This document shows, one piece after another, positions 25,653 to 33,804 of a stretch of DNA of 64,000 nt. The stretch's first letter is position 1. Each line of letters begins with the position of its first letter. The DNA lies in NCBI RefSeq assembly GCF_001279585.1, contig NZ_LGEC01000074.1:46640-110639 (forward strand), in the 5' to 3' direction. Position numbers and translations under genes: made by a program. The DNA comes from Nocardiopsis sp. NRRL B-16309. GTDB lineage: Bacteria; Actinomycetota; Actinomycetes; Streptosporangiales; Streptosporangiaceae. The notes under the pieces were generated by a model. That model searched no databases and was not told where the DNA came from. It was given only the letters and a program-made list of their open reading frames with translations.

Positions 25653-27136
25653 CGGTCCAGGTGGGTCTGCGGCGTGATGAGCAGGCGCTCGCGCGGGTCC
25701 TTGGCGGAGCCCACGACGTCGGTCGCGTCGCCCTGGATCACGCGCTCGTGCAGCATCGGCAGGGCGGCGTCGGTGGCCAGGATCGCGGCCTCGGCGGCCA
25801 GGATCGCCTCGCGCCGCTCGTCCCCCACGGGGGTGCTCTCGGCCTCGGCGACGGCGGCGTCGACGTGCTCGTCGCACAGTTGCGCGATGTTGAAGGAGCC
25901 GTCGCAGGTGAAGTCGCTGGTCATGTAGGCGGCGGGGTCGCCGGAGTCCAGGACGGTGGCGCGGGAGAGGATGAAGGCGTCGAACTCCCCGGCCAGGGCG
26001 TCCTCCTCGATGTTGGTGTACTCGCGCACGACCTGCTCGACCTCGAACCCGGCGTCCTCCAGTTGCTGTTCGAGGACGGTCGCGACCTCGGGCAGCTCGG
26101 CGCGGTCGGTGAAGGTGGCCAGGGTGATCTCCGCGCCGTCGGGGTCCTCGGCCTCGGTCGGCTCCTCGCGCTCGGGGCGGTCGGCGGCCCAGGGGATGGC
26201 CGGGCCCAGCAGTCCCTCGGCGACGTCGGCGCGTCCCTCGTAGATGCCGTCCACCAGGGCCTGGGGGTCGATGGCCTCGCGGACCGCGGCGCGCAGCGCG
26301 GGGTCGGTGAAGGGGCCCTGGTCGGCGTTGAGGTAGAGCGTGTTGGTCCGCGGCATGGGGACCTCGGTGATGGTCTCCTCGTCCAGGAGGGCGGCCTGCG
26401 AGGTGGGCACGGCCTCGACGACGTCGGCCTCGCCGGTGCGCAGGGCGGCGGCCCGCGCGGTGCCGTCGGGCACGAAGCTGGCGTCGATGCCGGCGGCCTG
26501 GGCGGGCTCGCCCCAGTAGCCGTCGAACCGGTCCAGGTGGGCGGAGGTGGTGCCGTTGACCTCGACGAGCTCGAAGGGGCCGGTGCCGGTGCCGACCGGG
26601 TCGACGGTGTCGCCGTCGTAGGCGCTCTCGGCGAGGATCGACAGCTGGGGCGAGGAGAGCCGCTGCGGGACCAGGGGGTCCTCGTCGGCGGTGGTGACGG
26701 TGAGGGTGTCGCCCTCGGTGCTGATCTCCAGCTCCACCCCGTCGAGGATGCGCGGCTTGGGCGCGGCCTGTGCGGCGTAGGTCAGCGCGTGTGCGGCGAC
26801 GTCGGGGGTCAGCTCGGTGCCGTCGTGGAAGGTGACGCCCTCGCGCACGGTGAAGGTCCAGGTGGTGGGGTCCTCCTGGGTCCAGTCGGTGGCCAGGCCG
26901 GGCTGGGGGTCGCCGGCCTCGTCGAGGACGACGAGGGTCTCGGCGGTGCTCCAGCGGGAGAGCTTGAAGGCGTCGTCGCTGAGCGGGGTGAGCCCGGACC
27001 TGGGCGGCTGCATGTGGGCCACGGAGATCCGGCCGTCATCGGCGGCCGCCTCCTCGGACGCGGGGAAGCAGGCGGTCATCAGTAGGACGGCGGCCGAGGC
27101 CAGAGCGGCGCCGGGCAGGGCCTTGCGGTGGTGCAC
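25649..27136 (-). CDS. Extracellular solute-binding lipoprotein, family 5 (DppA/NikA/CntA-like)
   Basis: The product is 495 aa from a GTG with GGAAG upstream. It has a lipoprotein signal with lipobox LLMTAC (Cys23), then a family-5 binding domain: TAETLVVLDEAGDPQPGLATDW, WTFTVREGVTFHDGTELT, GTGPFELVEV, the central hinge blocks and a C-terminal YMTSDFTCDGSFNIAQLCDEHVD. It should sit on the outer membrane face and deliver ligand to the fused permease. Family-5 proteins bind peptides, nickel chelates or opine metallophores. The Zur-like palindrome 80 bp upstream favours a zinc-chelate ligand. Confidence 0.87.
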   Translation of the reverse strand: MHHRKALPGAALASAAVLLMTACFPASEEAAADDGRISVAHMQPPRSGLTPLSDDAFKLSRWSTAETLVVLDEAGDPQPGLATDWTQEDPTTWTFTVREGVTFHDGTELTPDVAAHALTYAAQAAPKPRILDGVELEISTEGDTLTVTTADEDPLVPQRLSSPQLSILAESAYDGDTVDPVGTGTGPFELVEVNGTTSAHLDRFDGYWGEPAQAAGIDASFVPDGTARAAALRTGEADVVEAVPTSQAALLDEETITEVPMPRTNTLYLNADQGPFTDPALRAAVREAIDPQALVDGIYEGRADVAEGLLGPAIPWAADRPEREEPTEAEDPDGAEITLATFTDRAELPEVATVLEQQLEDAGFEVEQVVREYTNIEEDALAGEFDAFILSRATVLDSGDPAAYMTSDFTCDGSFNIAQLCDEHVDAAVAEAESTPVGDERREAILAAEAAILATDAALPMLHERVIQGDATDVVGSAKDPRERLLITPQTHLDR

Positions 27137-27215
27137 GGGACATCTTCCAAGGGGTGCGGAGGAGGAGAGGGCGGCGCGGACCGGCCGCCGCCTCGAAGAA
27201 GCCTCAAATTAGCAC

Positions 27216-27232
27216 ATGAAAACCGTTTTCAT
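27216..27232. promoter_or_regulatory. Zur-box-like operator of the ABC/MFS operon
   Basis: ATGAAAACCGTTTTCAT is a perfect palindrome around one central base. Its inner 15 bp, TGAAAAC-C-GTTTTCA, has the 7-1-7 geometry and TGAAAAxxxTTTTCA sequence of actinobacterial Zur boxes. It sits in an AT-rich island 80 bp before the GTG of the binding-protein gene and about 119 bp before the divergent DoxX-like gene. Zinc-bound Zur would repress at such a site, so the operon should be induced by zinc starvation. Fur-family paralogues share similar boxes. Confidence 0.7.
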
Positions 27233-27350
27233 TCACATTCCGGACCTGGGGTGACAGACCTCACCGCCCGCGTGGGACCGCCGGTCGCCGCCCCTCCCCC
27301 GCTAGCATCGTTCTCGCCCACAGTGACCGAGCGCTCACCCAGGAGCCGAC

Positions 27351-27770
27351 ATGAAGCTGCCCCTGAAACCGCACCACCTGCCCGTCCGACTCGCGACCGG
27401 AGCGTTCATCCTCAACTCGGGCTGGGACAAGCGCGACGCCGACCAGGACACCGCGCAGGGCCTGCACGGCATGGCCGTCGGGGCCTACCCCTTCCTCGAC
27501 AAGATCGAGCCGGCCGACTTCGTCAAGCTGGTCTCGGCCGGGGAGATGGCCCTGGGCGCCGCCCTGCTGCTGCCGATCGTGCCCAGCCGCCTGGCGGGAG
27601 CGGGGCTGACCGCGTTCGCCGCGGGCCTGCTGGGCGTGTACCTGCGCACCCCGGGCCTGCGCCACGAGGGCAGCGTCCGCCCCACCCCGGACGGCATCGG
27701 CATGGCCAAGGACGTGTTCATGCTCGGCGCGGGGCTCACCCTGCTGATGAACCGCCCGCACCGCGACTGA
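27351..27770 (+). CDS. Small DoxX-like membrane protein
   Basis: The product is 139 aa from an ATG with AGGAG upstream. It has three to four hydrophobic stretches (VRLATGAFILNSGWDKR, AGEMALGAALLLPIVPSRLAGAGLTAFAAGLLGVYL and KDVFMLGAGLTLLMN). This is the pattern of DoxX/SURF4-type small quinone-linked membrane proteins, with a long acidic loop after the first segment. The biochemical role is unknown. It is divergent from the metal-transport operon and could share the Zur-like operator, though the distance makes that uncertain. Confidence 0.65.
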   Translation: MKLPLKPHHLPVRLATGAFILNSGWDKRDADQDTAQGLHGMAVGAYPFLDKIEPADFVKLVSAGEMALGAALLLPIVPSRLAGAGLTAFAAGLLGVYLRTPGLRHEGSVRPTPDGIGMAKDVFMLGAGLTLLMNRPHRD

Positions 27771-27811
27771 CCGGCCCCGCACACCGCGCCCTGCTCCCGA
27801 CCGGCCGCCGT

Positions 27812-28981
27812 TCACCAGGTCACGGGCAGGGCGGTCAGCCCTCCGGTGAGGACGTCCCGGCGGGTGGAGAGCTCGTCGGCGGCCACGGCCAGGCGCAGCT
27901 CGGGCAGGCGCCGCATGAGCCCCTCCAGCACCGCGCGCAGTTCGATCCGGGCCAGCGGCGCGCCGATGCAGTAGCGCATCCCGTGCCCGAAGCCCAGGTG
28001 CGCGCCCGCGCTGCGGGTGACGTCCAGACGCTCGGGGTCGGTGAAGGCGCCCGGGTCGTGGTTGGCCGATCCGAGGTCGCAGAGCACCAGGTCACCGGCG
28101 GCGATGGCGGCCCCGGCGATCTCGAAGTCCACGCGGGCGTAGCGCGGGACCCCGTCGCCGCCCTTGCGGGGTGCGCGCAGGACCTCCTCCACCGCCCCGG
28201 GCACCAGGCCGGGGTCGGCGACCAGCGCCCGGTACTGCTCGCGGTCGGCGAGCAGCCCCAGGACGCCCAGGCCGATCTGCACGACGGTGGTCTCGTGCCC
28301 GGCGAAGAGCAGTGCCATCGCGAGTCCGGCGGCCTCGGTGTCCTCGACGTCGGGATCGGCGGCCAGGTGCGAGATGACGTCGTCGGCGGGCTCACGGCGT
28401 TTGGCGGCGACCAGGGTGAGCCCGTAGTCGAACAGCTCCCCCAGGCCCTGTTCGGAGCGGGCGCGGTCGGTGACGTCCCCGGCGACCAGGCTCCATGCGC
28501 GGAAGCGCTCGCGGTCGGCGTAGGGCACGCCGAGGAGTTCGCAGATGACCTGGATGGGCAGCGGTACGGCGAGCGCCTCGTGCAGGTCGGCGGGGCGCGG
28601 ACCGTGTTCCATGGTCCCGATGAGCTCGGCGGTGAGCCGCTCCACGCGCGGAGCCAGGAGCCGCATCCGCTTCGGGGTGAAGTGGGGCCGCAGCAGGGAG
28701 CGCATGCGGGTGTGGTCGGCCTTCTCCGTGTCGAAGTCGCCCATCGGCCCGCCGAAGAGCGCGGACTCCCCCGAGCGGGCGGCGCGGTCCGGATCGCGGT
28801 GGGCGCGGCCGAGGCGGTCGTCGTCGAGCAGGGCGCGGACCTCGCCGTGGCCGGTGACGAGCCAGGCGTCGTGGCCGACGCGGGTGCGGACGCGGTGGAC
28901 GGGGCCCTGGGCGCACAGGCGCTCCAGCTCGGGCGGCGCGGCCAGCGGGCCCGGCCGGTCGAAGGGAAGTTGCGGGATCAT
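27812..28981 (-). CDS. Cytochrome P450 (CYP107-like class)
   Basis: The product is 389 aa from the ATG at 28981 with GGAGG upstream. The I-helix oxygen-binding motif is AGHETTVVQ and the K-helix ExxR is EEVLR. The haem loop is FGHGMRYCIGAPLAR, with the proximal cysteine. The length and the absence of a membrane anchor fit soluble bacterial class-I P450s that take electrons from a ferredoxin. No ferredoxin or ferredoxin reductase gene is adjacent. It is divergent from a TetR gene across a 90-bp AT-rich operator region, so the regulator probably controls it. The substrate is unknown. Confidence 0.9.
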   Translation of the reverse strand: MIPQLPFDRPGPLAAPPELERLCAQGPVHRVRTRVGHDAWLVTGHGEVRALLDDDRLGRAHRDPDRAARSGESALFGGPMGDFDTEKADHTRMRSLLRPHFTPKRMRLLAPRVERLTAELIGTMEHGPRPADLHEALAVPLPIQVICELLGVPYADRERFRAWSLVAGDVTDRARSEQGLGELFDYGLTLVAAKRREPADDVISHLAADPDVEDTEAAGLAMALLFAGHETTVVQIGLGVLGLLADREQYRALVADPGLVPGAVEEVLRAPRKGGDGVPRYARVDFEIAGAAIAAGDLVLCDLGSANHDPGAFTDPERLDVTRSAGAHLGFGHGMRYCIGAPLARIELRAVLEGLMRRLPELRLAVAADELSTRRDVLTGGLTALPVTW

Positions 28982-28995
28982 GGGGACCTCCACTC

Positions 28996-29055
28996 GTTGA
29001 CTCTCGTTTGTACACTCTCCTTTAAACAAAACAATATGTAGACTCCCAAGTCAAC
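28996..29055. promoter_or_regulatory. Divergent promoter/operator of the P450 and TetR genes
   Basis: This AT-rich 60-bp region is bounded by a perfect inverted repeat: GTTGACT at 28996-29002 and AGTCAAC at 29049-29055. Each arm contains TTGACT, which resembles a -35 element facing inward on its own strand. TetR binding here would block both directions. The -10 elements are not clear-cut. Confidence 0.5.
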
Positions 29056-29071
29056 AAGAGGGAGGTGGCCG

Positions 29072-29659
29072 ATGTCCGGTGAACCAGCGACCGGGACCGG
29101 ACCCGTGCGCCGACTGCCCCGGGCGCAGCGGCGGGCGCAGATCCTGGACGCGGCCACGCGTGCCTTCGCCCGCACCGGCTACGCCGACACGAGTCTGGAC
29201 GACGTGGCCCTGGAGGCAGGGATCAGCCGGGTCCTGCTCTACCGGCACTTCGAGTCCAAGAACGAGATGTACCGGGCGGCCCTGGACCACGCCCGCGCCC
29301 GCCTGGACGAGCGCGTGGGCACCCAGCACTTCACCGACCACAGCATCCCCGCCTTCCTCGACGCGGCCTCCGACGACCCCGACGGCTTCCGGCTGCTGTT
29401 CCAGCACGCCGCGCGCGAACCGGAGTTCCGCGACCTCACCGACCGCCTGACCCGGGCCTCCACCGAGCTGGCCCTGCGCCAACTGCGCGAGATCATCCCC
29501 GACCCGGCCTGGGCCCGCTGGGCCGCGCGCATGGTCTTCACCGTGGCCATCGAGGGCGCCATCGCGTGGCTGGACGCCGGCCGCCCCGACCCCGACCAGG
29601 CCGCCGCCCGCATCGAAGCGGCGGTCCACGGCGTCATCGAGGCCGCCCGCGCCTCCTAG
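29072..29659 (+). CDS. TetR-family transcriptional regulator
   Basis: The product is 195 aa with a GGGAGG ribosome-binding site. The N-terminal TetR helix-turn-helix is clear: RRAQILDAATRAFARTGYADTSLDDVALEAGISRVLLYRHFESK. The C-terminal helical ligand domain is of the type that contains FRLLFQHAAREPEF. It is divergent from the P450 and likely represses both genes from the shared 90-bp region until an inducer, possibly the P450 substrate, binds. Confidence 0.88.
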   Translation: MSGEPATGTGPVRRLPRAQRRAQILDAATRAFARTGYADTSLDDVALEAGISRVLLYRHFESKNEMYRAALDHARARLDERVGTQHFTDHSIPAFLDAASDDPDGFRLLFQHAAREPEFRDLTDRLTRASTELALRQLREIIPDPAWARWAARMVFTVAIEGAIAWLDAGRPDPDQAAARIEAAVHGVIEAARAS

Positions 29660-30085
29660 GGCGTGCGGGGCCCGTTCCCGACGAGGCCCTTCGAAGGGGC
29701 CGTGTCCGCCCTCACAGGTGCCGGTGCTCACCCCGGACTGTGGCGTAAAACGCCTGTACAGGCGCCCCTTGTGCCCCTCGTCACCGCCATTCCCGGCGCC
29801 GCAGCGGTTAGGCTGTGACGGCAGGAATGACAGGAAGTCGCCGCCGCGCTGACCACAGCGGGATCGGGGACCTTCTCCCTCGTTCCCTCCCGCCGTCTCC
29901 GACGGCGGCACCGGCGGGGTCCGCCTCTGAGCGTTCCCGCCGCATTCCATGCTCTCCTGCTCTGCTGTCAGCCGCCCCGCGGACATCCGTCCCGTCGGCC
30001 GCCACGCACACACGGCGCATGGATGTCCCGATGCTGACCGGCGCGTCCCGGTCGGTGCCTCCATACGAGGAGCACCTTCTTCTCC
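29660..30085. other. 426-bp leader region of the BCCT gene
   Basis: A short GC hairpin (GGCCC-TTCGAA-GGGGCC type) around 29688-29704 may end the TetR transcript. The rest is GC-rich and contains small palindromes such as GCCGTCTCCGACGGC near 29893. No known riboswitch core was recognised. A GAGGAG motif lies about 14 bp before the BCCT ATG, rather far for a standard ribosome-binding site. Confidence 0.35.
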
Positions 30086-31726
30086 ATGTTCTCCACCCTG
30101 CGCTCCCGCGTGCCCACGCGAGGCAGACGCATCGACCCCTGGGTCCTCGGTGTCAGCGGCCTGCTCATGGCCGTGTTCGTCCTGGCCGCGCTGGCCGCCC
30201 CGAAGGCGGTGGGCGCCGCGGTCGACGTGGCCTTCACCTGGTCGGCGCGCTGGTTCGGCGCCTACTGGCAGGTCCTGATGCTGGCCACGTTCGTCGTGGT
30301 CACGGTCCTCGCCTTCTCCCGGTACGGCCGGGTCCGCATGGGTGGCGACGACGCTCCGGCGTTCGGCCGCTTCACCTGGATCGCGATGATCACCACGACG
30401 CTGCTGGCCGCGGGCGGGGTGTTCTGGGCCGCGGCGGAACCGATCGCGCACTACGCCTCCCCTCCGCCCCAGTACGCCGACCAGGTCAGCGGCGGCGCCG
30501 AGGGCGCGGCGCTGGCCATGGCGCAGAGCTTCGTGCACTGGGGCTTCATCGGCTGGGCCATCGGCGGTTCGCTGGCCACGCTGGTGATGATGCGCGGTGT
30601 CGAGAAGGGCATGCCCCTGCGTCCGCGCACGCTGCTGTGGCCGGTGATGGGCGAGCGGGTGCGCACGCACTGGATCGGCACGGTCGTCGACGTCAGCTGC
30701 GTACTCGCGGTCGTCGCCGGAACCGTGGGCCCGATCGGCTTCCTGGGCCTGCAGATCTCCTACATCGCCAGTGAGCTGTTCGGCCTGCCCGACACCTACG
30801 CCACACAGGCGGCGATCATCGTCGGCCTGACCATCGTGGCGGCCGTGTCGGTGCTGAGCGGCATCCACCGCGGCATCCAACTGCTGAGCCGCGCCAACGT
30901 GTGGGTGGCCCTGGCGCTCATCGCGGCGATCGTGGGCATGGCGTCGCTGCCCTTCGTCGCCGACCTCTACCTCCAGGCCTCGGTCGTGCAGGTGCAGGAG
31001 TTCCTGCCCATGGCGCTGTACCAGGAGGACAAGACGTGGGTCGGCTACTGGACCCTGTTCTTCTTCGGCTGGTTCCTGGGCTTCGGCCCGATGATGGCGA
31101 TCTTCTTCGCCCGCATCTCGCGCGGGCGCACCGTGCGCGACATCTACGTGGGAGCGACCGTGATGCCCACGGTCGTGACCACGGTGTGGTTCACCGCGCT
31201 GGGCGGCACCGGCATCTGGCTGGAGCAGCAGGACCCGGGGACGATCACGGGCCCCTACGAGCAGGACGGCCTCCCGGCGGCGGCGCTCTCGATCATCCAG
31301 GCGCTGCCGATGACGGGGCTGCTGGGAGCGCTCATGATCCTCGTGGCCCTGATCTTCCTGGCGTCCACGCTCGACTCGATGTCCTACGCGATCTCGGTGT
31401 CGAGCATGCACGAGGGCGAGCCCTCGGGGCTGGTCCGCGCGTTCTGGTGCGTGGGCATGGGCCTGGCGGCCGTGGCGCTGCTACTGGTGGGCGACGGCGG
31501 CATCCAGGCCCTGCAGTCGTTCATCGTCGTCACCGCGGTCCCGGTCGGCCTCATCATGCTGCCGACCCTGTGGACCACGCCGCGCCTGCTGCGGGAGATG
31601 GCCGTCGAGCAGGGCATCGTCGTCCCGCCGACGCCTGCGGCCCCCGCGGCCCCGGCCGCTCTGGTGGCCGACGAGTCCGCGACGGACGGGTCCGAGGAAC
31701 CGCGGGTGAGCGCGTCGAAGGCGTGA
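30086..31726 (+). CDS. BCCT-family betaine/carnitine/choline transporter
   Basis: The product is 546 aa with 12 predicted transmembrane segments. Family marks are the aromatic-rich segment AAGGVFWAAAEPIAHYASPPP, SFVHWGFIGWAIGG in the substrate path, and the signature loop GFGPMMAIFFARISRGRTVRDIYVG. It imports a quaternary ammonium compound with Na+ or H+ across the cytoplasmic membrane for osmoprotection or catabolism. The C-terminal 50 residues are Ala/Pro/Glu-rich and hydrophilic, a region that senses osmotic state in BetP. No catabolic genes are adjacent, so osmoprotection is the simpler reading. A strong terminator follows. Confidence 0.92.
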   Translation: MFSTLRSRVPTRGRRIDPWVLGVSGLLMAVFVLAALAAPKAVGAAVDVAFTWSARWFGAYWQVLMLATFVVVTVLAFSRYGRVRMGGDDAPAFGRFTWIAMITTTLLAAGGVFWAAAEPIAHYASPPPQYADQVSGGAEGAALAMAQSFVHWGFIGWAIGGSLATLVMMRGVEKGMPLRPRTLLWPVMGERVRTHWIGTVVDVSCVLAVVAGTVGPIGFLGLQISYIASELFGLPDTYATQAAIIVGLTIVAAVSVLSGIHRGIQLLSRANVWVALALIAAIVGMASLPFVADLYLQASVVQVQEFLPMALYQEDKTWVGYWTLFFFGWFLGFGPMMAIFFARISRGRTVRDIYVGATVMPTVVTTVWFTALGGTGIWLEQQDPGTITGPYEQDGLPAAALSIIQALPMTGLLGALMILVALIFLASTLDSMSYAISVSSMHEGEPSGLVRAFWCVGMGLAAVALLLVGDGGIQALQSFIVVTAVPVGLIMLPTLWTTPRLLREMAVEQGIVVPPTPAAPAAPAALVADESATDGSEEPRVSASKA

Positions 31727-31740
31727 CCACCGAGTGATCT

Positions 31741-31771
31741 GAGGGCCCGTCCGCTTCCGCGGCGGGCCCTC
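31741..31771. terminator. Hairpin terminator between BCCT and the converging broken gene
   Basis: GAGGGCCCGtCCGC pairs with GCGGCGGGCCCTC across a TTCC loop, with one bulged base. It begins 14 bp after the BCCT stop and could serve both strands. Confidence 0.7.
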
Positions 31772-31778
31772 TCGCTTG

Positions 31779-32196
31779 TCAGCGGAGTGCGAAGACGCCC
31801 TCAGCGGTGGTGAACACCATGGTCCGGTCGGGCAGGGCCACCGCGTCGATGAGCTGCCCCGGCACACGCCATGACTCCTCCGCCCCGGTGTCGAGCCGGT
31901 GCCACACGAGCTCGTCACGGCGTTCCCCCATCGGGACGTGGCCGGATTCCGCACGCCCGAGGACCACCACGGCTCTGCCGTCCCCATCGGTCAGGTCGTA
32001 CACGGTGGATGACCACCGACCAAGGTCGGCAACCACTTCCAGGCCGGGCAACGTGTACACCTTCGCTGACGCGGCCACCAGGGGACAGCGCAGGACGATC
32101 CGAGATCCGGCCGAGCGCGGTGGCGCAGACCAGGTGCACTGAATCCAGCGCCGGAGCGTCGATCCGGTGCAGCACGGCGGCCAGGAGTCCTCGCAT
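31779..32196 (-). pseudogene. Frameshifted gene of unknown function
   Basis: Two overlapping minus-strand frames each look like part of one protein. The upstream frame, from an ATG at 32196, reads MRGLLAAVLHRIDAPALDSV and continues as HLVCATALGR. The sense continues in the other frame as SRIVLRCPLVAASAKVYTL, then PGLEVVADLGRW, STVYDLTDGDGRAVVVLGRAE and a tail ending TTAEGVFALR. The change of frame is near 32092-32100. The tail has short beta-strand-like repeats, as in propeller-type proteins, but no family is recognised. It is either a pseudogene or a sequencing error; I favour a decayed gene because the surrounding patch contains another relic. Confidence 0.55.
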
Positions 32197-32270
32197 TGCC
32201 GGACGGGAATCTGTTGCGTGCCGCTCCCCGGCTCGTCCGTGGCACCGGGATCGAACGTACAGCAACGAGC

Positions 32271-32325
32271 CATCACCTTTACGGCGTAGATCTTCGCTAC
32301 GTCCACACGGATTTCCGGGATCACC
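32271..32325. repeat. Left copy of a ~55-bp direct repeat with conserved hairpin
   Basis: It shares with 35437-35491 the string CGAGCCxTCACCTTxACGxC, then GTAGATCT, then CTACGTCCACACGGATTT and CCGG. Within it GGCGTAG and CTACGTC can pair around a 7-base loop, with one G-U pair on the plus-strand RNA. The two copies bracket the SDR/nitroreductase/TetR/SUKH cassette. Confidence 0.7.
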
Positions 32326-32408
32326 GGCTCGTCACGGTCGAGGGTGTGGCCATGGCCTGGACCCGCCTGGCGAGCGCATCGTGGGCCTGGCGCCGGGCGG
32401 GTCCGCGA

Positions 32409-32885
32409 TCACGGCCGATGGCGGAAGCTGATGCGCATCAGCCGGCTGTCGGCCCAGTCTTCGAGCCGAGTCGGCCGGATGGTCCCTGGATCGTGGGGCT
32501 GGTTGAGATCCGCGACGATCTCCGCCAGCACGGCCCGGCGTTCGGCTGGGGCGGTGACCGGCGTGGCCCGTGCAGGCAGATCCGCACGGATCCCGTTCTT
32601 CAGGTGGAAGGTGAAGGCGGGATCGGCGAGAAGGTTCGCATGCCAGTCGGTAGCGGCCCCGCCGGCGCCGCTGCACAGGTAGGTGCTGCCCGCGGCTCGG
32701 TAGAAGAAGATTTCAATGCGGCGTGGTCGGCCGGTGCGGCGCCCCAGTGTCGTGATGTCGATGATCCGTTCACTGGTGCCTGCGGCGGGTGTGATCTCGA
32801 TGGCTCGTCGGATGTCCTCGGGCAGGTGTGACAAGGACGCGTCCCGCACGGAGCCGTCCCCTCCGGTCGTGTCCGGACTGCTCAT
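32409..32885 (-). CDS. Deazaflavin (F420)-dependent nitroreductase family protein
   Basis: The product is 158 aa. The ATG at 32885 overlaps the SDR stop (ATGA), so the two are translationally coupled. The core, IIDITTLGRRTGRPRRIEIFFYRAAGSTYL followed by SGAGGAATDWHANLLADPAFTF, matches the DUF385 split-barrel family. The GRRTGRPR loop contacts the F420 phosphate and GGAxxxWxxNLxAxP is the second signature. These enzymes use reduced F420 to reduce nitro compounds, quinones or enones. Its operon partner is an SDR, and a TetR gene lies divergently. Confidence 0.85.
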   Translation of the reverse strand: MSSPDTTGGDGSVRDASLSHLPEDIRRAIEITPAAGTSERIIDITTLGRRTGRPRRIEIFFYRAAGSTYLCSGAGGAATDWHANLLADPAFTFHLKNGIRADLPARATPVTAPAERRAVLAEIVADLNQPHDPGTIRPTRLEDWADSRLMRISFRHRP

Positions 32886-33661
32886 GCGGTCTCGGCCTGA
32901 AGCGCGGGGCCGAGGAGGAGCCCACCGTCGATGACGTACTCCGACCCCGTGATGAACGACGCGTCCGATGACGTGAGGAACAGGAGAAGCCGGGTGACGT
33001 CGGTCGGCTCTCCAAGTCGGGGGATGGCGAACGGCTCGGGTGAGTAGAAGTCGGCGATCGCCGCGGTGGCGCCGGCTGCCGGTTCCTGGATGAAGGGGGT
33101 TGCGATCACGCCGGGGTGGATGGTGTTCACGCGGATGTGGTCCCGACCGAGCTCGAGCGCCGCCGTCTGCGTGAGACCTCGCACGGCCCACTTACTGGCC
33201 ACGTACGGCGCGTAGTGCGCCGTGCCGCCCAGGCCCATGGTCGAGGCGATGTTGACGATGGCTCCCCCTGTTGCGCGGCGCAGAGCGGGGGCGGCGGCCC
33301 TCATGCCGAGGAAGGTCCCGGTGAGGTTGATGTCGAGGATGCGCGACCAGGTGGCCTGGTCGGTCTTCTCGATCAGCGCGGGCGGGTTCTGGACGCCCGC
33401 GTTGTTGACGAGCACTGTCAGGGCACCGAAGGCGCTCTCGGCGGCCAGCACAGCGGCGGACCACGAGCTCTCGTCGGTGACGTCGAGGTGGATGAAGCGA
33501 GCGCGGGCCCCGAGCTCGTCGGCGAGAGCGGCGCCGCGTTCGGCGTCGATGTCGCCGATCACCACGTTGGCTCCCTCCGCGTGAAAGGCGCGTACGTGGC
33601 TCGATCCCTGGCCACCGGTCCCACCGGTCACGAGCACGGTCTGGTCGTCGAAGCGGCGCAT
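32882..33661 (-). CDS. Short-chain dehydrogenase/reductase
   Basis: The product is 259 aa. It has classical SDR features: cofactor motif VTGGTGGQG near the N-terminus, an acidic residue after strand 2 (VIGDID) that favours NAD(H), and VNNAGVQNPP. The catalytic serine is in VNIASTMG and the Tyr-Lys pair in APYVASKWAVRG. The C-terminal ends FITGSEYVIDGG. It probably oxidises or reduces a hydroxy or keto compound together with the coupled F420-type reductase. Its upstream region carries two 22-bp palindromes shared with the divergent TetR gene. Confidence 0.9.
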   Translation of the reverse strand: MRRFDDQTVLVTGGTGGQGSSHVRAFHAEGANVVIGDIDAERGAALADELGARARFIHLDVTDESSWSAAVLAAESAFGALTVLVNNAGVQNPPALIEKTDQATWSRILDINLTGTFLGMRAAAPALRRATGGAIVNIASTMGLGGTAHYAPYVASKWAVRGLTQTAALELGRDHIRVNTIHPGVIATPFIQEPAAGATAAIADFYSPEPFAIPRLGEPTDVTRLLLFLTSSDASFITGSEYVIDGGLLLGPALQAETA

Positions 33662-33721
33662 CGGATGTTCCTTCAGGACGTGGGTGACTGACCGGGATCA
33701 TCGATCATGAGCGGCGGCCAG

Positions 33722-33743
33722 TGGTGAGCCAAGCGACTCACCA
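33722..33743. promoter_or_regulatory. Palindromic operator 1 (SDR side)
   Basis: This is a 22-bp inverted repeat with arms TGGTGAGC and ACTCACCA (one mismatch) around CAAGCG. It has the same arms and spacer plan as the second site 47 bp away. It lies about 60 bp upstream of the SDR start. Confidence 0.7.
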
Positions 33744-33768
33744 CTGCCTGACACTAGGTCGTCGGCAG

Positions 33769-33790
33769 AGGTGAGTCAAGCCACTCACCT
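33769..33790. promoter_or_regulatory. Palindromic operator 2 (TetR side)
   Basis: This is a 22-bp perfect inverted repeat with arms AGGTGAGT and ACTCACCT around CAAGCC. It ends 14 bp before the ATG of the TetR gene, placing it over the likely core promoter or start of that transcript. Autorepression by the TetR protein is the natural reading. Confidence 0.75.
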
Positions 33791-33804
33791 CGTATGCTCG
33801 GCCC

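Noticed and set aside
29660..30085. Glycine, c-di-AMP or guanidine riboswitch before the BCCT gene
   Set aside because: The long leader invited the idea, but none of the conserved cores of these classes (for example the paired GGGGTGAATCC-type elements of ydaO) could be found.
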